Shown piece after piece: positions 33,363 to 40,614 of a DNA stretch of 64,000 bases. A program made the position numbers and the translations under genes. This DNA comes from Bacillota bacterium (lineage in GTDB: Bacteria > Bacillota > Clostridia > Christensenellales > Aristaeellaceae). Below the pieces are notes generated by a model. The model did no database searches. It had not been told where the DNA came from and saw nothing but the letters and a program-made list of their open reading frames with translations. Each line of letters begins with the position of its first letter. The stretch's first letter is position 1. The stretch is taken from positions 62,001 through 126,000 of the forward strand of contig JAEZHK010000128.1 of NCBI GenBank assembly GCA_023416655.1, written 5' to 3'.

Positions 33363-34620
33363 TCTATGCCGCAGATGCAGCGCTCAGCTGCCTGAAGGAG
33401 CCTTATTCTGTCCTTCCTGCGGAGCGAACCAGAACCCGAAGCGCGGAAAGCGCATCCGCGGCAACGGCACCGGGTCCGTCTACAAGCGGGGAAAGGTCTG
33501 GCAGATTGAGGTCACGGTAGGCCACAAGACAATCATGCGGCCTCCGAAGGGCAATCCTGACGGCCAGGCTCGAAAGGTGATCGTCCCGGATCGTCGCGCG
33601 AAGAGCGGCTTCCTGACGAAGAAGGCCGCCGAGGAGTACATCCCGATCTTCAAGGCGGAGCTGGCCGCTCAGGCCTCCGCCGGCGCGTCGAAGAGGATCT
33701 CGGAGATCGCGACGCTGAAAACGTTATGGCGCGGGTATTCAAAGGCTGTACTCAAGGTTGACCCGGACAGCGCTGAGAAGCGCAAGGGGAAAAAGCATAA
33801 ATACGCCTTTGCTTTCGATCGTTGGGATGCGTCCGGCCTCTCCGGCCTGCCTGTGGCGGATCTCACCATTGAGGTCCTCCAGGATGCCGTAGATAATCAG
33901 GCGTCAACTTATGACACTCGAAAGGACATGAAGTCCATACTCTCCATCCTTTATCAGCGCGCGATGGCCCAGCAGGACGTTTCGATCAACCTCGCGCAGT
34001 TTGTGGTGCTGCCCGATCCCGTCGAGCATGAAGGCGTGCCCTTTACCGAGGAAGAGCAGGCCGCGCTGTGGACGCACTTTGCGGAGGGTCTTTCCTTTGC
34101 CGGATATATCCTCTTTATGATTTACTCCGGCGCCATGCCTGGTGAGGTCCTGAAAATCAAAAAAGACATGATCGATTGGGAGAAGCGCGGGATCTTCGGT
34201 GCTGGCCTCAAGACCAAGGAGCGGAAGAAAACCCCGATCGTTATATGTGACATCATAGTGCCCGTGCTCCAGTCCCTTTGTGAAAGCTCGGACGGTGACA
34301 TGCTCTGGCCACTTAGCAAAGATTCCTTCTATGAGCGGTATTATGCCACCTTGGAGGTTTGTGGTTGCCGGCGTCTCACGCCGTACTCCTGCCGCCACAC
34401 AACCGGAACCGCGTTGGCGCTTAACCAGATCCCTGACGCTGTTGCCCAGAAGGTCATGCGACATGCGAACTACCGCACCACCCGGAAATTCTATACACAC
34501 GTCGAGAACGCTCGCGCGCTCGATGCTGCCAATAAGACATTTGGCATTCCCGATTCTGTTGCTGATAAAGTGCTGGCAATCGAGGCGCTACGCCATAAAA
34601 ACAGAGCGTCCGATGGCTGA
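33355..34620 (+). CDS. Tyrosine-type integrase with N-terminal zinc ribbon
   Basis: 421 aa from ATG behind AAGGTGG. Residues 5-22 form Cys-x2-Cys-x10-Cys-x2-Cys (a zinc ribbon), followed by a basic arm-binding region (KRIRGNGTGSVYKRGKVW), a core-binding domain and the catalytic domain. Arg347 (in SCRHTTG), His370 and Tyr380 (FYTHV) are present. At the place of the first catalytic Arg the sequence is YSGAMPGEVL with Met261. The gene ends inside the 20-bp repeat that also precedes the tRNA-Ser fragment, so it should integrate at tRNA-Ser. Confidence 0.88.
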   Translation: MADLCRRCSAQLPEGALFCPSCGANQNPKRGKRIRGNGTGSVYKRGKVWQIEVTVGHKTIMRPPKGNPDGQARKVIVPDRRAKSGFLTKKAAEEYIPIFKAELAAQASAGASKRISEIATLKTLWRGYSKAVLKVDPDSAEKRKGKKHKYAFAFDRWDASGLSGLPVADLTIEVLQDAVDNQASTYDTRKDMKSILSILYQRAMAQQDVSINLAQFVVLPDPVEHEGVPFTEEEQAALWTHFAEGLSFAGYILFMIYSGAMPGEVLKIKKDMIDWEKRGIFGAGLKTKERKKTPIVICDIIVPVLQSLCESSDGDMLWPLSKDSFYERYYATLEVCGCRRLTPYSCRHTTGTALALNQIPDAVAQKVMRHANYRTTRKFYTHVENARALDAANKTFGIPDSVADKVLAIEALRHKNRASDG

Positions 34621-34634
34621 ATACCTACTCTGCT
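34615..34634 (+). repeat. Direct repeat copy 1 (at integrase 3' end)
   Basis: GGCTGAATACCTACTCTGCT, identical to 35747-35766. The integrase stop codon lies inside it. The following bases (GAGG) differ by one from the second copy (AAGG). Confidence 0.85.
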
Positions 34635-34676
34635 GAGGAAGAAAGATAAGTATAAAGTTACATAGGAGGTATTCAT

Positions 34677-35585
34677 ATGGCAGATACGCTTTACCATTAC
34701 TGTAGCCTTGAAACATTTCTTAAAATTCTATCAAACAAGACACTGCGTGCCTCTGATTGCAGCAAAACAAACGATACGGAAGAAATCAGATGGATTTCTC
34801 GAGCCTTCTCCGACGTCATGATTTCCGATGTATTGGAGCATCAACCAATAATCGATAAATATGGATTGTCTGGAGATAATATTAAGAGTATCTTGGAATT
34901 GCTTCCTAGGTTAGTCGAATCAATGTTCGAAGATGAATTTGAAATTACTCGCACGTATACTATGTGCTTTTCTGAAAGTAGCGACTCACTTAGCCAGTGG
35001 AGAGGATATGCCGATGATTCTAAAGGTATTGCAATCGGTTTCGATAAGAAAATCTTATCTTCCTTTAACGAAGTTATATTTCACAACTTTGGAAAAGTTA
35101 TTTATAATCCCGATGTGCAGCGAAATTATATAAGACGCAATATGGTCAGTCTATTTTTAAATAGCGACGACCCCGTCTCCGATTTTGACACATTTTCGAA
35201 GAATCTAGCATTAGCCACATACGGAATGAGACAGTTAAGTGCTAAGTTTAAAAATCCAGCTTTCTCTGAAGAAAAAGAATGGCGGCTATTTGTAAACATT
35301 CATCCCAATACTCCTTCGAATGTTTTAAAAGGACGGTCGGATTTGTTTATGCAAAACTGCGACCTTTCGAACGGATTTATTCGAAATAGATTATCTTTTA
35401 CTCAAACCAATTCAAGACTTGTTTCTTACATAGATTTTAACTTCGAAAAGATAAAAGATGCTGTCATAAAGAAAGTAATACTTGGACCCAAATGCGATGC
35501 AAGCGCATCCGACATTGAATTGTTCTTGTTTTCTCAGTCTTATAATCCAGTTATTACCGAAAGATCAAAAGCAACATACAGATAG
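34677..35585 (+). CDS. DUF2971-family protein (AT-rich cargo)
   Basis: 302 aa, RBS ATAGGAGGTATTC. LYHYCSLETFLKILSNKTLR near the start, MCFSESSDSLSQWRGYADDS in the middle, and FSEEKEWRLF later are typical DUF2971 landmarks. The gene is much AT-richer than the rest of the prophage and lies between two 20-bp direct repeats next to attachment DNA, which marks it as a late acquisition. DUF2971 genes are often found on mobile and defence islands; activity is not established. Confidence 0.75.
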   Translation: MADTLYHYCSLETFLKILSNKTLRASDCSKTNDTEEIRWISRAFSDVMISDVLEHQPIIDKYGLSGDNIKSILELLPRLVESMFEDEFEITRTYTMCFSESSDSLSQWRGYADDSKGIAIGFDKKILSSFNEVIFHNFGKVIYNPDVQRNYIRRNMVSLFLNSDDPVSDFDTFSKNLALATYGMRQLSAKFKNPAFSEEKEWRLFVNIHPNTPSNVLKGRSDLFMQNCDLSNGFIRNRLSFTQTNSRLVSYIDFNFEKIKDAVIKKVILGPKCDASASDIELFLFSQSYNPVITERSKATYR

Positions 35586-35746
35586 AGTGAGCATGTATAT
35601 TACTGCGGTTTGCGGCGTCCAGGGCACGTGCTGTATCGACGTGGGTGTAGAGCTTGCACGTGGTTTGGTGCGTCGGCGTTCCCGGCTCCGATGCTGACAA
35701 GGTGCGTACAGATGACTCAAAAAGCCTTAAAAATAAGGAATCTGAC

Positions 35747-35766
35747 GGCTGAATACCTACTCTGCT
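35747..35766 (+). repeat. Direct repeat copy 2 (joins the tRNA-Ser fragment)
   Basis: Same 20 bases as 34615-34634. Its last 5 bases (CTGCT) are the start of the anticodon loop of the tRNA-Ser remnant, so this copy spans the phage/tRNA junction. The 160 bp between the DUF2971 stop and this repeat show no supported gene. Confidence 0.85.
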
Positions 35767-35821
35767 AAGGGAGTAGGGTGCGATAAGCGCCGCCCGGGTT
35801 CAAATCCCGGCTTCTCCGCCA
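35762..35821 (+). other. 3' fragment of tRNA-Ser(GCU), prophage attachment site
   Basis: Anticodon loop CTGCTAA with GCT at 35764-35766, 3' anticodon stem, long variable arm (GGGTGC...GCGCC), T arm GGGTTCAAATCCC, acceptor CTTCTCC, discriminator G and CCA. The 5' half (expected GGAGAAG...) is absent upstream, so it is only the duplicated 3' end left at one prophage end. The intact tRNA is expected left of the window. Confidence 0.8.
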
Positions 35822-35824
35822 ATG

Positions 35825-35862
35825 AAAACCCCTGAAAACGTTGAGTTTTCGGGGGTTTTTCT
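35825..35862 (+). terminator. Terminator after the tRNA fragment
   Basis: AAAACCCCTGAAAAC / GTTTTCGGGGGTTTT, 15-bp stem with one wobble pair and T-tail. It is likely the native tRNA-Ser terminator. Confidence 0.8.
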
Positions 35863-35907
35863 CGCTCTTTTTTCCCGTTGACCCCAATAATGACCCCTAC
35901 CAGCTTC

Positions 35908-36075
35908 CTAGTCCTGCTTGATACCTTGAATAAAAGCCTCCATTCGGTCAGCAGATGCCCTCTGCATGGCTTGCGTAACATGTCCGTATTGGTCGAGTGT
36001 AATGCCACCGTATGGTGTCCAAGTGCGCCCTGCACCGTTTTGATATCATCGCCACAAATTGCGATACAACCAGAT
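35908..36075 (-). pseudogene. C-terminal remnant of a second tyrosine integrase
   Basis: On the minus strand DDIKTVQGALGHHTVAL is followed, after a one-base frameshift, by TLDQYGHVTQAMQRASADRM and a stop at 35910-35908. This is the box-II/active-site Tyr end of a tyrosine recombinase. The upstream part is lost in an imperfect about 60-bp duplication (36040-36140). It faces the tRNA fragment, as an older element using the same site would. Confidence 0.7.
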
Positions 36076-36326
36076 GGGCGACCCTTGCCCGCGGGGGTAT
36101 CGTTGCCGCCAATTGCGATTCAAGTAGATGGGCGGCCGCATGATGGCCCCAAGCTGGCGCAGTGATATTCCACTGCGTCAGCCCGGAAGCAAGCCGTCAC
36201 ATACCGTACATTCGAGCTGATGGCCTCATGCCGCCAACGCCTCTGCGGTCACGCGCTGCAAAAGCGGTTCCCGCATACAATACAGAGGGAGTGAACACCC
36301 GAATACCGGTATATGGAGGAAGCCGT

Positions 36327-36968
36327 ATGAGTATTGATTTAATCAGAAACCGAACCCAGAACGCCAACCGCGTCACACTGACCCGCAACGCCAACCGCAA
36401 CAGATTCATCGACGCGAACCGCGTCGTATTCCCCGGCAACAACAACGTTAGCGGAAACGTCCGTCAACAAGTCCTCGGCGCATCGATCAGCGAAGAAAAC
36501 TGCGTGGGATTGTTTCGCCAGGAAATCCTCTCAAGAATCAGCGACAGTGACTTCTGCATGCGGAACATCGGCTCCGTAGCCGGCGCATCCCGCCCGATTA
36601 AAATGAGGGGCCGGGCGATTTCGCTGGGACGGCAAGGCGCGATGGGTCCCGCCGGCCCGATGGGCCCGGCTGGCCCGGAAGGCCCCGCTGGTCCGATGGG
36701 TCCCGCTGGTCGGATGGGTCCCGCTGGTCCGATGGGCCCTGCTGGTTCGATGGGCCCCGCTGGTCCGATGGGTCCCGCTGGTTCGATGGGTCCCGCTGGT
36801 CCGATGGGCGTCGCCGGTCCCGCCGGTCCCAGGGGTTCCGCTGGCCCCGCAGGTCCGATGGGCCCCGTGGGTCCGATGGGCCCCGCAGGTCCGATGGGCC
36901 CCGCAGGTTCGATGGGCCCCGCAGGCCCGGCCGGCTCGTCGGTGGGCGGCGCCAGCAAGAAGTACTGA
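36327..36968 (+). CDS. Collagen-like surface protein
   Basis: 213 aa, RBS TGGAGGAAGCC. About 105 residues of unique Asn/Arg-rich N-terminus (NRTQNANRVTLTRNANRN) are followed by about 33 uninterrupted Gly-x-y triplets, mostly GPMGPAG and GSMGPAG, and a short tail. The DNA of the repeat is built of 9/18-bp units and should be length-variable. No signal peptide or LPXTG is visible; similar proteins decorate spores or cell surfaces of Clostridia. Confidence 0.75.
   Translation: MSIDLIRNRTQNANRVTLTRNANRNRFIDANRVVFPGNNNVSGNVRQQVLGASISEENCVGLFRQEILSRISDSDFCMRNIGSVAGASRPIKMRGRAISLGRQGAMGPAGPMGPAGPEGPAGPMGPAGRMGPAGPMGPAGSMGPAGPMGPAGSMGPAGPMGVAGPAGPRGSAGPAGPMGPVGPMGPAGPMGPAGSMGPAGPAGSSVGGASKKY
36640..36940 (+). 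repeat. Tandem 9/18-bp repeats coding Gly-Pro-Met-Gly-Pro-Ala
   Basis: Repeats such as GGTCCGATGGGTCCCGCT recur in phase for about 300 bp. The complementary strand is also open, which is a by-product of the repeat. Prone to copy number change by slippage. Confidence 0.8.
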
Positions 36969-37018
36969 TCGCGCGCGAACCGCTCCGGATTCCCGCGGGT
37001 TCCCGGGGCTGGATGGAT

Positions 37019-37045
37019 GAGCCGCCAGGCCTAACCTGGCGGCTC
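37019..37045 (+). terminator. Hairpin after the collagen-like gene
   Basis: GAGCCGCCAGG-CCTAA-CCTGGCGGCTC, perfect 11-bp stem with a weak T-tail (GCGTTT). Probably bidirectional between convergent genes. Confidence 0.6.
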
Positions 37046-37172
37046 GCGTTTGACAGCCTGATTTGTTTGGGTGGCGCCTGGGTGCTCGGAATGGTTTCCC
37101 CTTAAGGAGGACAAGCCGCTCCGCTTCCGGTGGCCGGGAACAGAAGGGCGGTCGAATCCTGCCATCGGAATC

Positions 37173-37751
37173 CTAGAAGAGAAGCGACGCCGCGTAGTAG
37201 ACGAGCAGCAGCGCCATGACCAGGTTGGTCACCTTCGCGTATTTGGAGAAGATCAGCCGGAACGCCGCGCCGAAGCCCGCCCAGCACAGCGTGAACACGA
37301 AGCCGATCATGGACAGGATCAGCGTGAAGGCCGTCAGCATCGGGATGTTGCCCGCGAAGTGGGGCAGCACGTAGGCCTCCATCGAGACGAAGCCGTATAC
37401 GTAGATCTTGGGGTTGACGAACTGCAGCAGGAACCCGGACCAGAAGCCCTTCGCGCCGCCGGACTCCTCGATCCCGCCGGTGCTTTTGAACGCCTTCCAG
37501 GCGAGGTAGAGCATGTAGGCCGCGCCGACGAACCGCATGGGCCGCTCGATCTGGGGGATCACGCCGGACAGGAGGCTGCACAGCAGCGTGCAGGCGGCCA
37601 TCACGATCATGAACCCCGCTAGCACCCCCAGGTTGAACGGGAACCCCTTGCGGAAGCCCAGCCTGCCCGCGTTCGACATGGACATGAGGTTGTTGGGCCC
37701 GGGCGTCGCCGCCGTGATCACCGCATACGTCAGAAAATTCAGCCACGCCAT
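37173..37751 (-). CDS. LysE/RhtB-family amino acid exporter
   Basis: 192 aa from the ATG behind GGGGGAGGAATC. Six hydrophobic segments, N-terminal ITAATPGPNNL (the conserved TPGPN motif of LysE-type exporters) and FVNPKIYVYGF in the middle. Substrate unknown. Divergent from an XRE-cupin gene, the usual regulator partner of LysE transporters. Confidence 0.85.
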   Translation of the reverse strand: MAWLNFLTYAVITAATPGPNNLMSMSNAGRLGFRKGFPFNLGVLAGFMIVMAACTLLCSLLSGVIPQIERPMRFVGAAYMLYLAWKAFKSTGGIEESGGAKGFWSGFLLQFVNPKIYVYGFVSMEAYVLPHFAGNIPMLTAFTLILSMIGFVFTLCWAGFGAAFRLIFSKYAKVTNLVMALLLVYYAASLLF

Positions 37752-37811
37752 GATTGATTCCTCCCCCATCCGATGCTATAATGGATTGAAAGTACAGGAT
37801 CTTGAATTATT

Positions 37812-37838
37812 ATATACTGTACTATTATTACAGTATAT
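37812..37838. promoter_or_regulatory. Operator between lysE-like and XRE-cupin genes
   Basis: ATATACTGTA-N7-TACAGTATAT, 10-bp perfect arms. On the minus strand TTGACA (37844-37839) precedes it, so the palindrome covers the exporter's promoter. Likely the binding site of the divergent XRE-cupin protein. Confidence 0.7.
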
Positions 37839-37863
37839 TGTCAACAGCGCGGAGGGATTTAAC

Positions 37864-38415
37864 ATGGACATCACGCAGGCGGTGGCGCAGAACATCCGGG
37901 GCATCCGCGAGCGGAAAAAGCTGACGCTGGACGCGGCGGCGAAGGCCACCGGCGTCTCCCGCAGCATGCTGGCGCAGATCGAAAAAGGGGATGTGAACCC
38001 GACGATCTCGGTGCTATGGAAGATCGCGGGCGGGTACAAGGTTTCCTTTTCCTCGCTGATCGAGGCGGGCGGCGAGCCGACCACGCTTTTGCCGCTCCCC
38101 GCGGTCCGCCCGCTGGTGGAGGACGAGGGACGGTTCGTCAACTACCCGCTGTTCCCGTTTGACGAGCAGCGGCTGTTTGAAACCTACCGCATCGTGATGG
38201 CGCCGGAAGGCTCGCTCACGGCGCAGCCGCACCTCACCGGCACGGAGGAATACATCACCGTCTTTGAAGGCGAAGTCGAAATCACCGTGGAGGATCAAAG
38301 CTACGCGCTGAAAAAGGGCGATTCCATCCGCTTCAAGGCGGACGCGCCCCACGGTTATAAAAATACCGGCCCTGCCGAAGCCCAGATGGGGATGCTGATC
38401 TACTATTCAAAGTGA
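37864..38415 (+). CDS. XRE HTH-cupin transcription regulator
   Basis: 183 aa, RBS GCGGAGGGA. N-terminal HTH (TLDAAAKATGVSRSMLAQIE) and C-terminal cupin (LTGTEEYITVFEGEVEITVE, then KKGDSIRFKADAPHGYKN). This class senses a small ligand in the cupin and controls an adjacent exporter or catabolic gene; here the lysE-like gene shares the intergenic palindrome. Confidence 0.85.
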   Translation: MDITQAVAQNIRGIRERKKLTLDAAAKATGVSRSMLAQIEKGDVNPTISVLWKIAGGYKVSFSSLIEAGGEPTTLLPLPAVRPLVEDEGRFVNYPLFPFDEQRLFETYRIVMAPEGSLTAQPHLTGTEEYITVFEGEVEITVEDQSYALKKGDSIRFKADAPHGYKNTGPAEAQMGMLIYYSK

Positions 38416-38419
38416 TCGG

Positions 38420-38457
38420 GGGCCCGTAGCGGTTCAATGGATTATTACGGCCCCCCT
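38420..38457 (+). terminator. Hairpin after the XRE-cupin gene
   Basis: GGGGGCCCGTA pairs with TACGGCCCCC around a loop. No long T-run, so activity is uncertain. Lies between convergent genes. Confidence 0.5.
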
Positions 38458-38481
38458 CCGCCCGGAGAGGGGCCGAACGCG

Positions 38482-38718
38482 TCACAGCCTCCGTCTCTCC
38501 AGGTCTACGCAAAAGCCGGTACGAAGGTCGACCCAGCAACGGCGCACGCGGTCCCAGCACACGCAGAACACAAAGCGGTCACGGTCGTGATGGAAAAAAT
38601 CTTCGTCCCGACAGAAGGGATCATTGCAGCACATGCTGTCGCACCTTCTGAAACAGCAGTCTTCGTCCTTGAAATGACGATGCCTGAAATTGTCGAAAAC
38701 CCCACCCACAGCCCTCAT
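38482..38718 (-). CDS. Small Cys/Arg/Phe-rich protein (78 aa)
   Basis: ATG behind GGAGATGAGACC. The middle carries CCFRRCDSMCC, FCRDEDFF and FCVCWDRVRRCWVD: 10 cysteines with many Arg, Asp, His. It resembles metal-binding or spore-coat-type Cys-rich proteins and is next to an even more extreme one on the same strand. An antisense ORF also exists, but this strand has the RBS and a coherent Cys pattern. Confidence 0.5.
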   Translation of the reverse strand: MRAVGGVFDNFRHRHFKDEDCCFRRCDSMCCNDPFCRDEDFFHHDRDRFVFCVCWDRVRRCWVDLRTGFCVDLERRRL

Positions 38719-38795
38719 GGTCTCATCTCCTTTTCCAGGGGGTTCGGTACATACTATGCCGCGGCGCATTTCGTGCGCATTCGTGCGGTTTCGCA

Positions 38796-38838
38796 AAAAA
38801 GGGAAGCGCCACGCAGCTCAGGCCGTCGCGACGCTTCC
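38796..38838 (-). terminator. Terminator after the 43-aa Cys/Trp-rich gene
   Basis: GGAAGCG ... CGCTTCC stem with a long inner part, followed on the minus strand by CTTTTTT. It ends the transcript of the gene at 38851-38982. Confidence 0.65.
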
Positions 38839-38850
38839 AAATGAACTCCC

Positions 38851-38982
38851 TCAGCAGCGAACCCAGATGGTGACCCAGCAGCAGCGGCAGGGATCCCACA
38901 CGGTTACCGGACAACAGCAGCCGCAGTCCCACCACCAGTTCTGGCAGCTAACGGGACGGCGATTCATGCCACAGGAGCACAT
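38851..38982 (-). CDS. 43-aa Cys/Trp-rich miniprotein
   Basis: ATG behind the very strong AAAGGAGGAGG. 43 residues with 11 Cys and 6 Trp (MCSCGMNRRP at the start, CGCCCPVTVWDPCRCCW later, ends VRC). It is followed by a good terminator. Neither a signal peptide nor a leader/core split is evident. Possible roles: metal-thiolate protein, disulfide-rich coat protein or precursor peptide. The RBS makes chance unlikely. Confidence 0.55.
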   Translation of the reverse strand: MCSCGMNRRPVSCQNWWWDCGCCCPVTVWDPCRCCWVTIWVRC

Positions 38983-39212
38983 GCGTTTCCTCCTCCTTTT
39001 ATTGGCGAATTGATGGGTAGACTCATTACAGGATATGCCGGCCGGCGACGCCGGGTTCTTTCGCGGGGATTCGCGCGCGCCCATGCGCGGTGGATGTGCG
39101 TGTCACAGGGGGCCTCTTTTGGAAATGCTTGACAACCCTGCGCCGCCGGGCTATGCTGTCCTTGACTGAAGCAAGTCCCGTCCGGCGCATGCAACGATGA
39201 GGAGGAGAGGGC

Positions 39213-39677
39213 ATGAACATCGGGATTATCGTATTCTCGCGCACCGGCAACACGCTGCTTGTCGCGGAGAAGATCCGGGAAGCCGTCGTCAATCAGGGTC
39301 ACACCGCGGCCATTGAGCGCATCCACGCCGAGCATGAGGAGCCGGGCAACAAGTTCCCGCTCCGGCTGACCGCCCTGCCCGACCCGAAGCCTTACGACGC
39401 GGTGATCTTCGGCGCGGCGGTCGAGGCCTTTTCGCTGTCGCCCGTGCTCAAGGCCTATCTGGAACAGCTGCCCTCCCTCGGGGGCAGGCGGGCCGGGTGC
39501 TTCGTGACGCAGCACCTGAAAAAGCCCTGGATGGGCGGAAACCGGGCCATCCGGCAGATGCGCGCGCTCCTCAAGGCCAAAGGGCTGGACGCTCAGGCGA
39601 CCGGTATCGTCAACTGGTCGAGCCCCGAGCGGGAGGCGCAGATAGCAAGCGTCGCTTCCAGCCTCGCAAAGTTCTGA
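39213..39677 (+). CDS. Flavodoxin-family protein
   Basis: 154 aa, RBS GAGGAGAGG. FSRTGNTLLVAEKI (residues 8-21) is the FMN phosphate loop, and the PYDAVIFGAAVEAFSLSP segment the second flavin contact. Small electron carrier or quinone reductase type. Its 3' end is one arm of the direct repeat flanking the restriction-modification island. Confidence 0.8.
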   Translation: MNIGIIVFSRTGNTLLVAEKIREAVVNQGHTAAIERIHAEHEEPGNKFPLRLTALPDPKPYDAVIFGAAVEAFSLSPVLKAYLEQLPSLGGRRAGCFVTQHLKKPWMGGNRAIRQMRALLKAKGLDAQATGIVNWSSPEREAQIASVASSLAKF

Positions 39678-39679
39678 AC
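39635..39679 (+). repeat. Island attachment repeat, left copy (flavodoxin 3' end)
   Basis: 45 bp matching 42560-42604 with 6 mismatches; the longest identical block is CCAGCCTCGCAAAG. It includes the stop codon of the flavodoxin gene. Typical of an element that integrates in the 3' end of a gene and restores its reading frame. Confidence 0.65.
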
Positions 39680-39720
39680 CAATTACATGTAACTGATTGT
39701 TGTTTGATAAGAGAACATGT

Positions 39721-39763
39721 AACACGGCAGAAACCCGATAAAATCAAGGGTTTCTGCCGTGTT
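39721..39763. terminator. Bidirectional terminator at the island edge
   Basis: AACACGGCAGAAACCC / GGGTTTCTGCCGTGTT, perfect 16-bp stem with an 11-nt loop. It lies 90 bp beyond the methylase stop and 40 bp beyond the flavodoxin stop. Confidence 0.7.
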
Positions 39764-39854
39764 GTCTTGTCGATTTGTCGCTTGTTTGTCGCTTTAATCA
39801 ACAGAGTTAGAATAAACGCAGCTCACGGTATGCGACAAAAGCAATCAACGTGTA

Positions 39855-40604
39855 TCACAATTTAAGGCGTGAAACATTAAGCCTTTTCTCCATCATCTGC
39901 GTATATTCTTCGCTCATTTCACATACTATCGCTTTCCTATGACTTTTCTTTGCGCACGCTGCAGTAGTTCCAGAACCGGCCATTGGGTCAAATATCAAGT
40001 CATCTTCTTTTGTAGCCATTAAAATAAGTTTATCAAAAACTGCTTCAGGCTTTTGAGAGGGGTGCCCTGTCCGCTCTTTTTTCCCAACAAAACCTATAAT
40101 TAGGGGCGCTTCTATAACACTTGGCGGGCCGGGTACAAATCTAAGTTTTCCCGATTGATATTTTTCTAACTGAGTACCTTCAAGGAAATTTTCAGGGTGC
40201 AACGCATATCCCTTTCGCATAAACTGCAAGCAGGCATTCTGGCTTGAACGCCATCCCCGAATTACAGAGGGACAATTTTTATAATACCACGTTAACCATG
40301 CAGACAGGTAAAAACCTTTCGGGGCATTTCTGACATAAGGTCCAACAATTTCGGGAAAACCCCACAGATACAGCAAGTCAGAAATTTCAGCTGTACCGTT
40401 CAAAAGTGTCTGAATGAATAAATCATATTCATCAATCGGAAGCTCGCCTCCCAAACCTTTATTGTACCAAGGGTCAAGCATAGTGCATTGTACATGAATA
40501 TTATTGTCTTTAAGCAATGAAGTCGATTCGAATGCTTCCATTGGTGGCAATATAACTATACCATCCCTATTAAGCGCGTCAGTAATTTTAGTTTCAATCG
40601 TCAT
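39855..40604 (-). CDS. Type II DNA methyltransferase (N4/N6, beta class)
   Basis: 249 aa, RBS AGAGGATAT. Catalytic motif MLDPWYNKG comes before the AdoMet motif IFDPMAGSGTTAACAKK, the order of beta-class methylases (N6_N4_Mtase). GHPSQKPEAVFDKLI is the usual conserved segment before the AdoMet motif. AT-rich compared with neighbours. It follows the endonuclease by 10 bp and should protect the same site. Confidence 0.85.
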   Translation of the reverse strand: MTIETKITDALNRDGIVILPPMEAFESTSLLKDNNIHVQCTMLDPWYNKGLGGELPIDEYDLFIQTLLNGTAEISDLLYLWGFPEIVGPYVRNAPKGFYLSAWLTWYYKNCPSVIRGWRSSQNACLQFMRKGYALHPENFLEGTQLEKYQSGKLRFVPGPPSVIEAPLIIGFVGKKERTGHPSQKPEAVFDKLILMATKEDDLIFDPMAGSGTTAACAKKSHRKAIVCEMSEEYTQMMEKRLNVSRLKL

Positions 40605-40614
40605 AAATATCCTC

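Noticed and set aside
35700..35821. Complete tRNA-Ser gene
   Set aside because: The 3' half with CCA is present, but the required 5' acceptor strand (GGAGAAG) and D arm are missing upstream. Only the attachment fragment is there.
36464..36958. Minus-strand ORF with GPAGPI repeats
   Set aside because: It is the complement of the collagen-like triplets, which are open on both strands. There is no start signal, whereas the + strand has a good RBS and a unique N-terminus.
38437..38844. + strand ORF of 135 codons over the Cys-rich genes
   Set aside because: It has no RBS and a weak composition. The minus strand has two strong RBS sites and a coherent Cys pattern. Not fully excluded.
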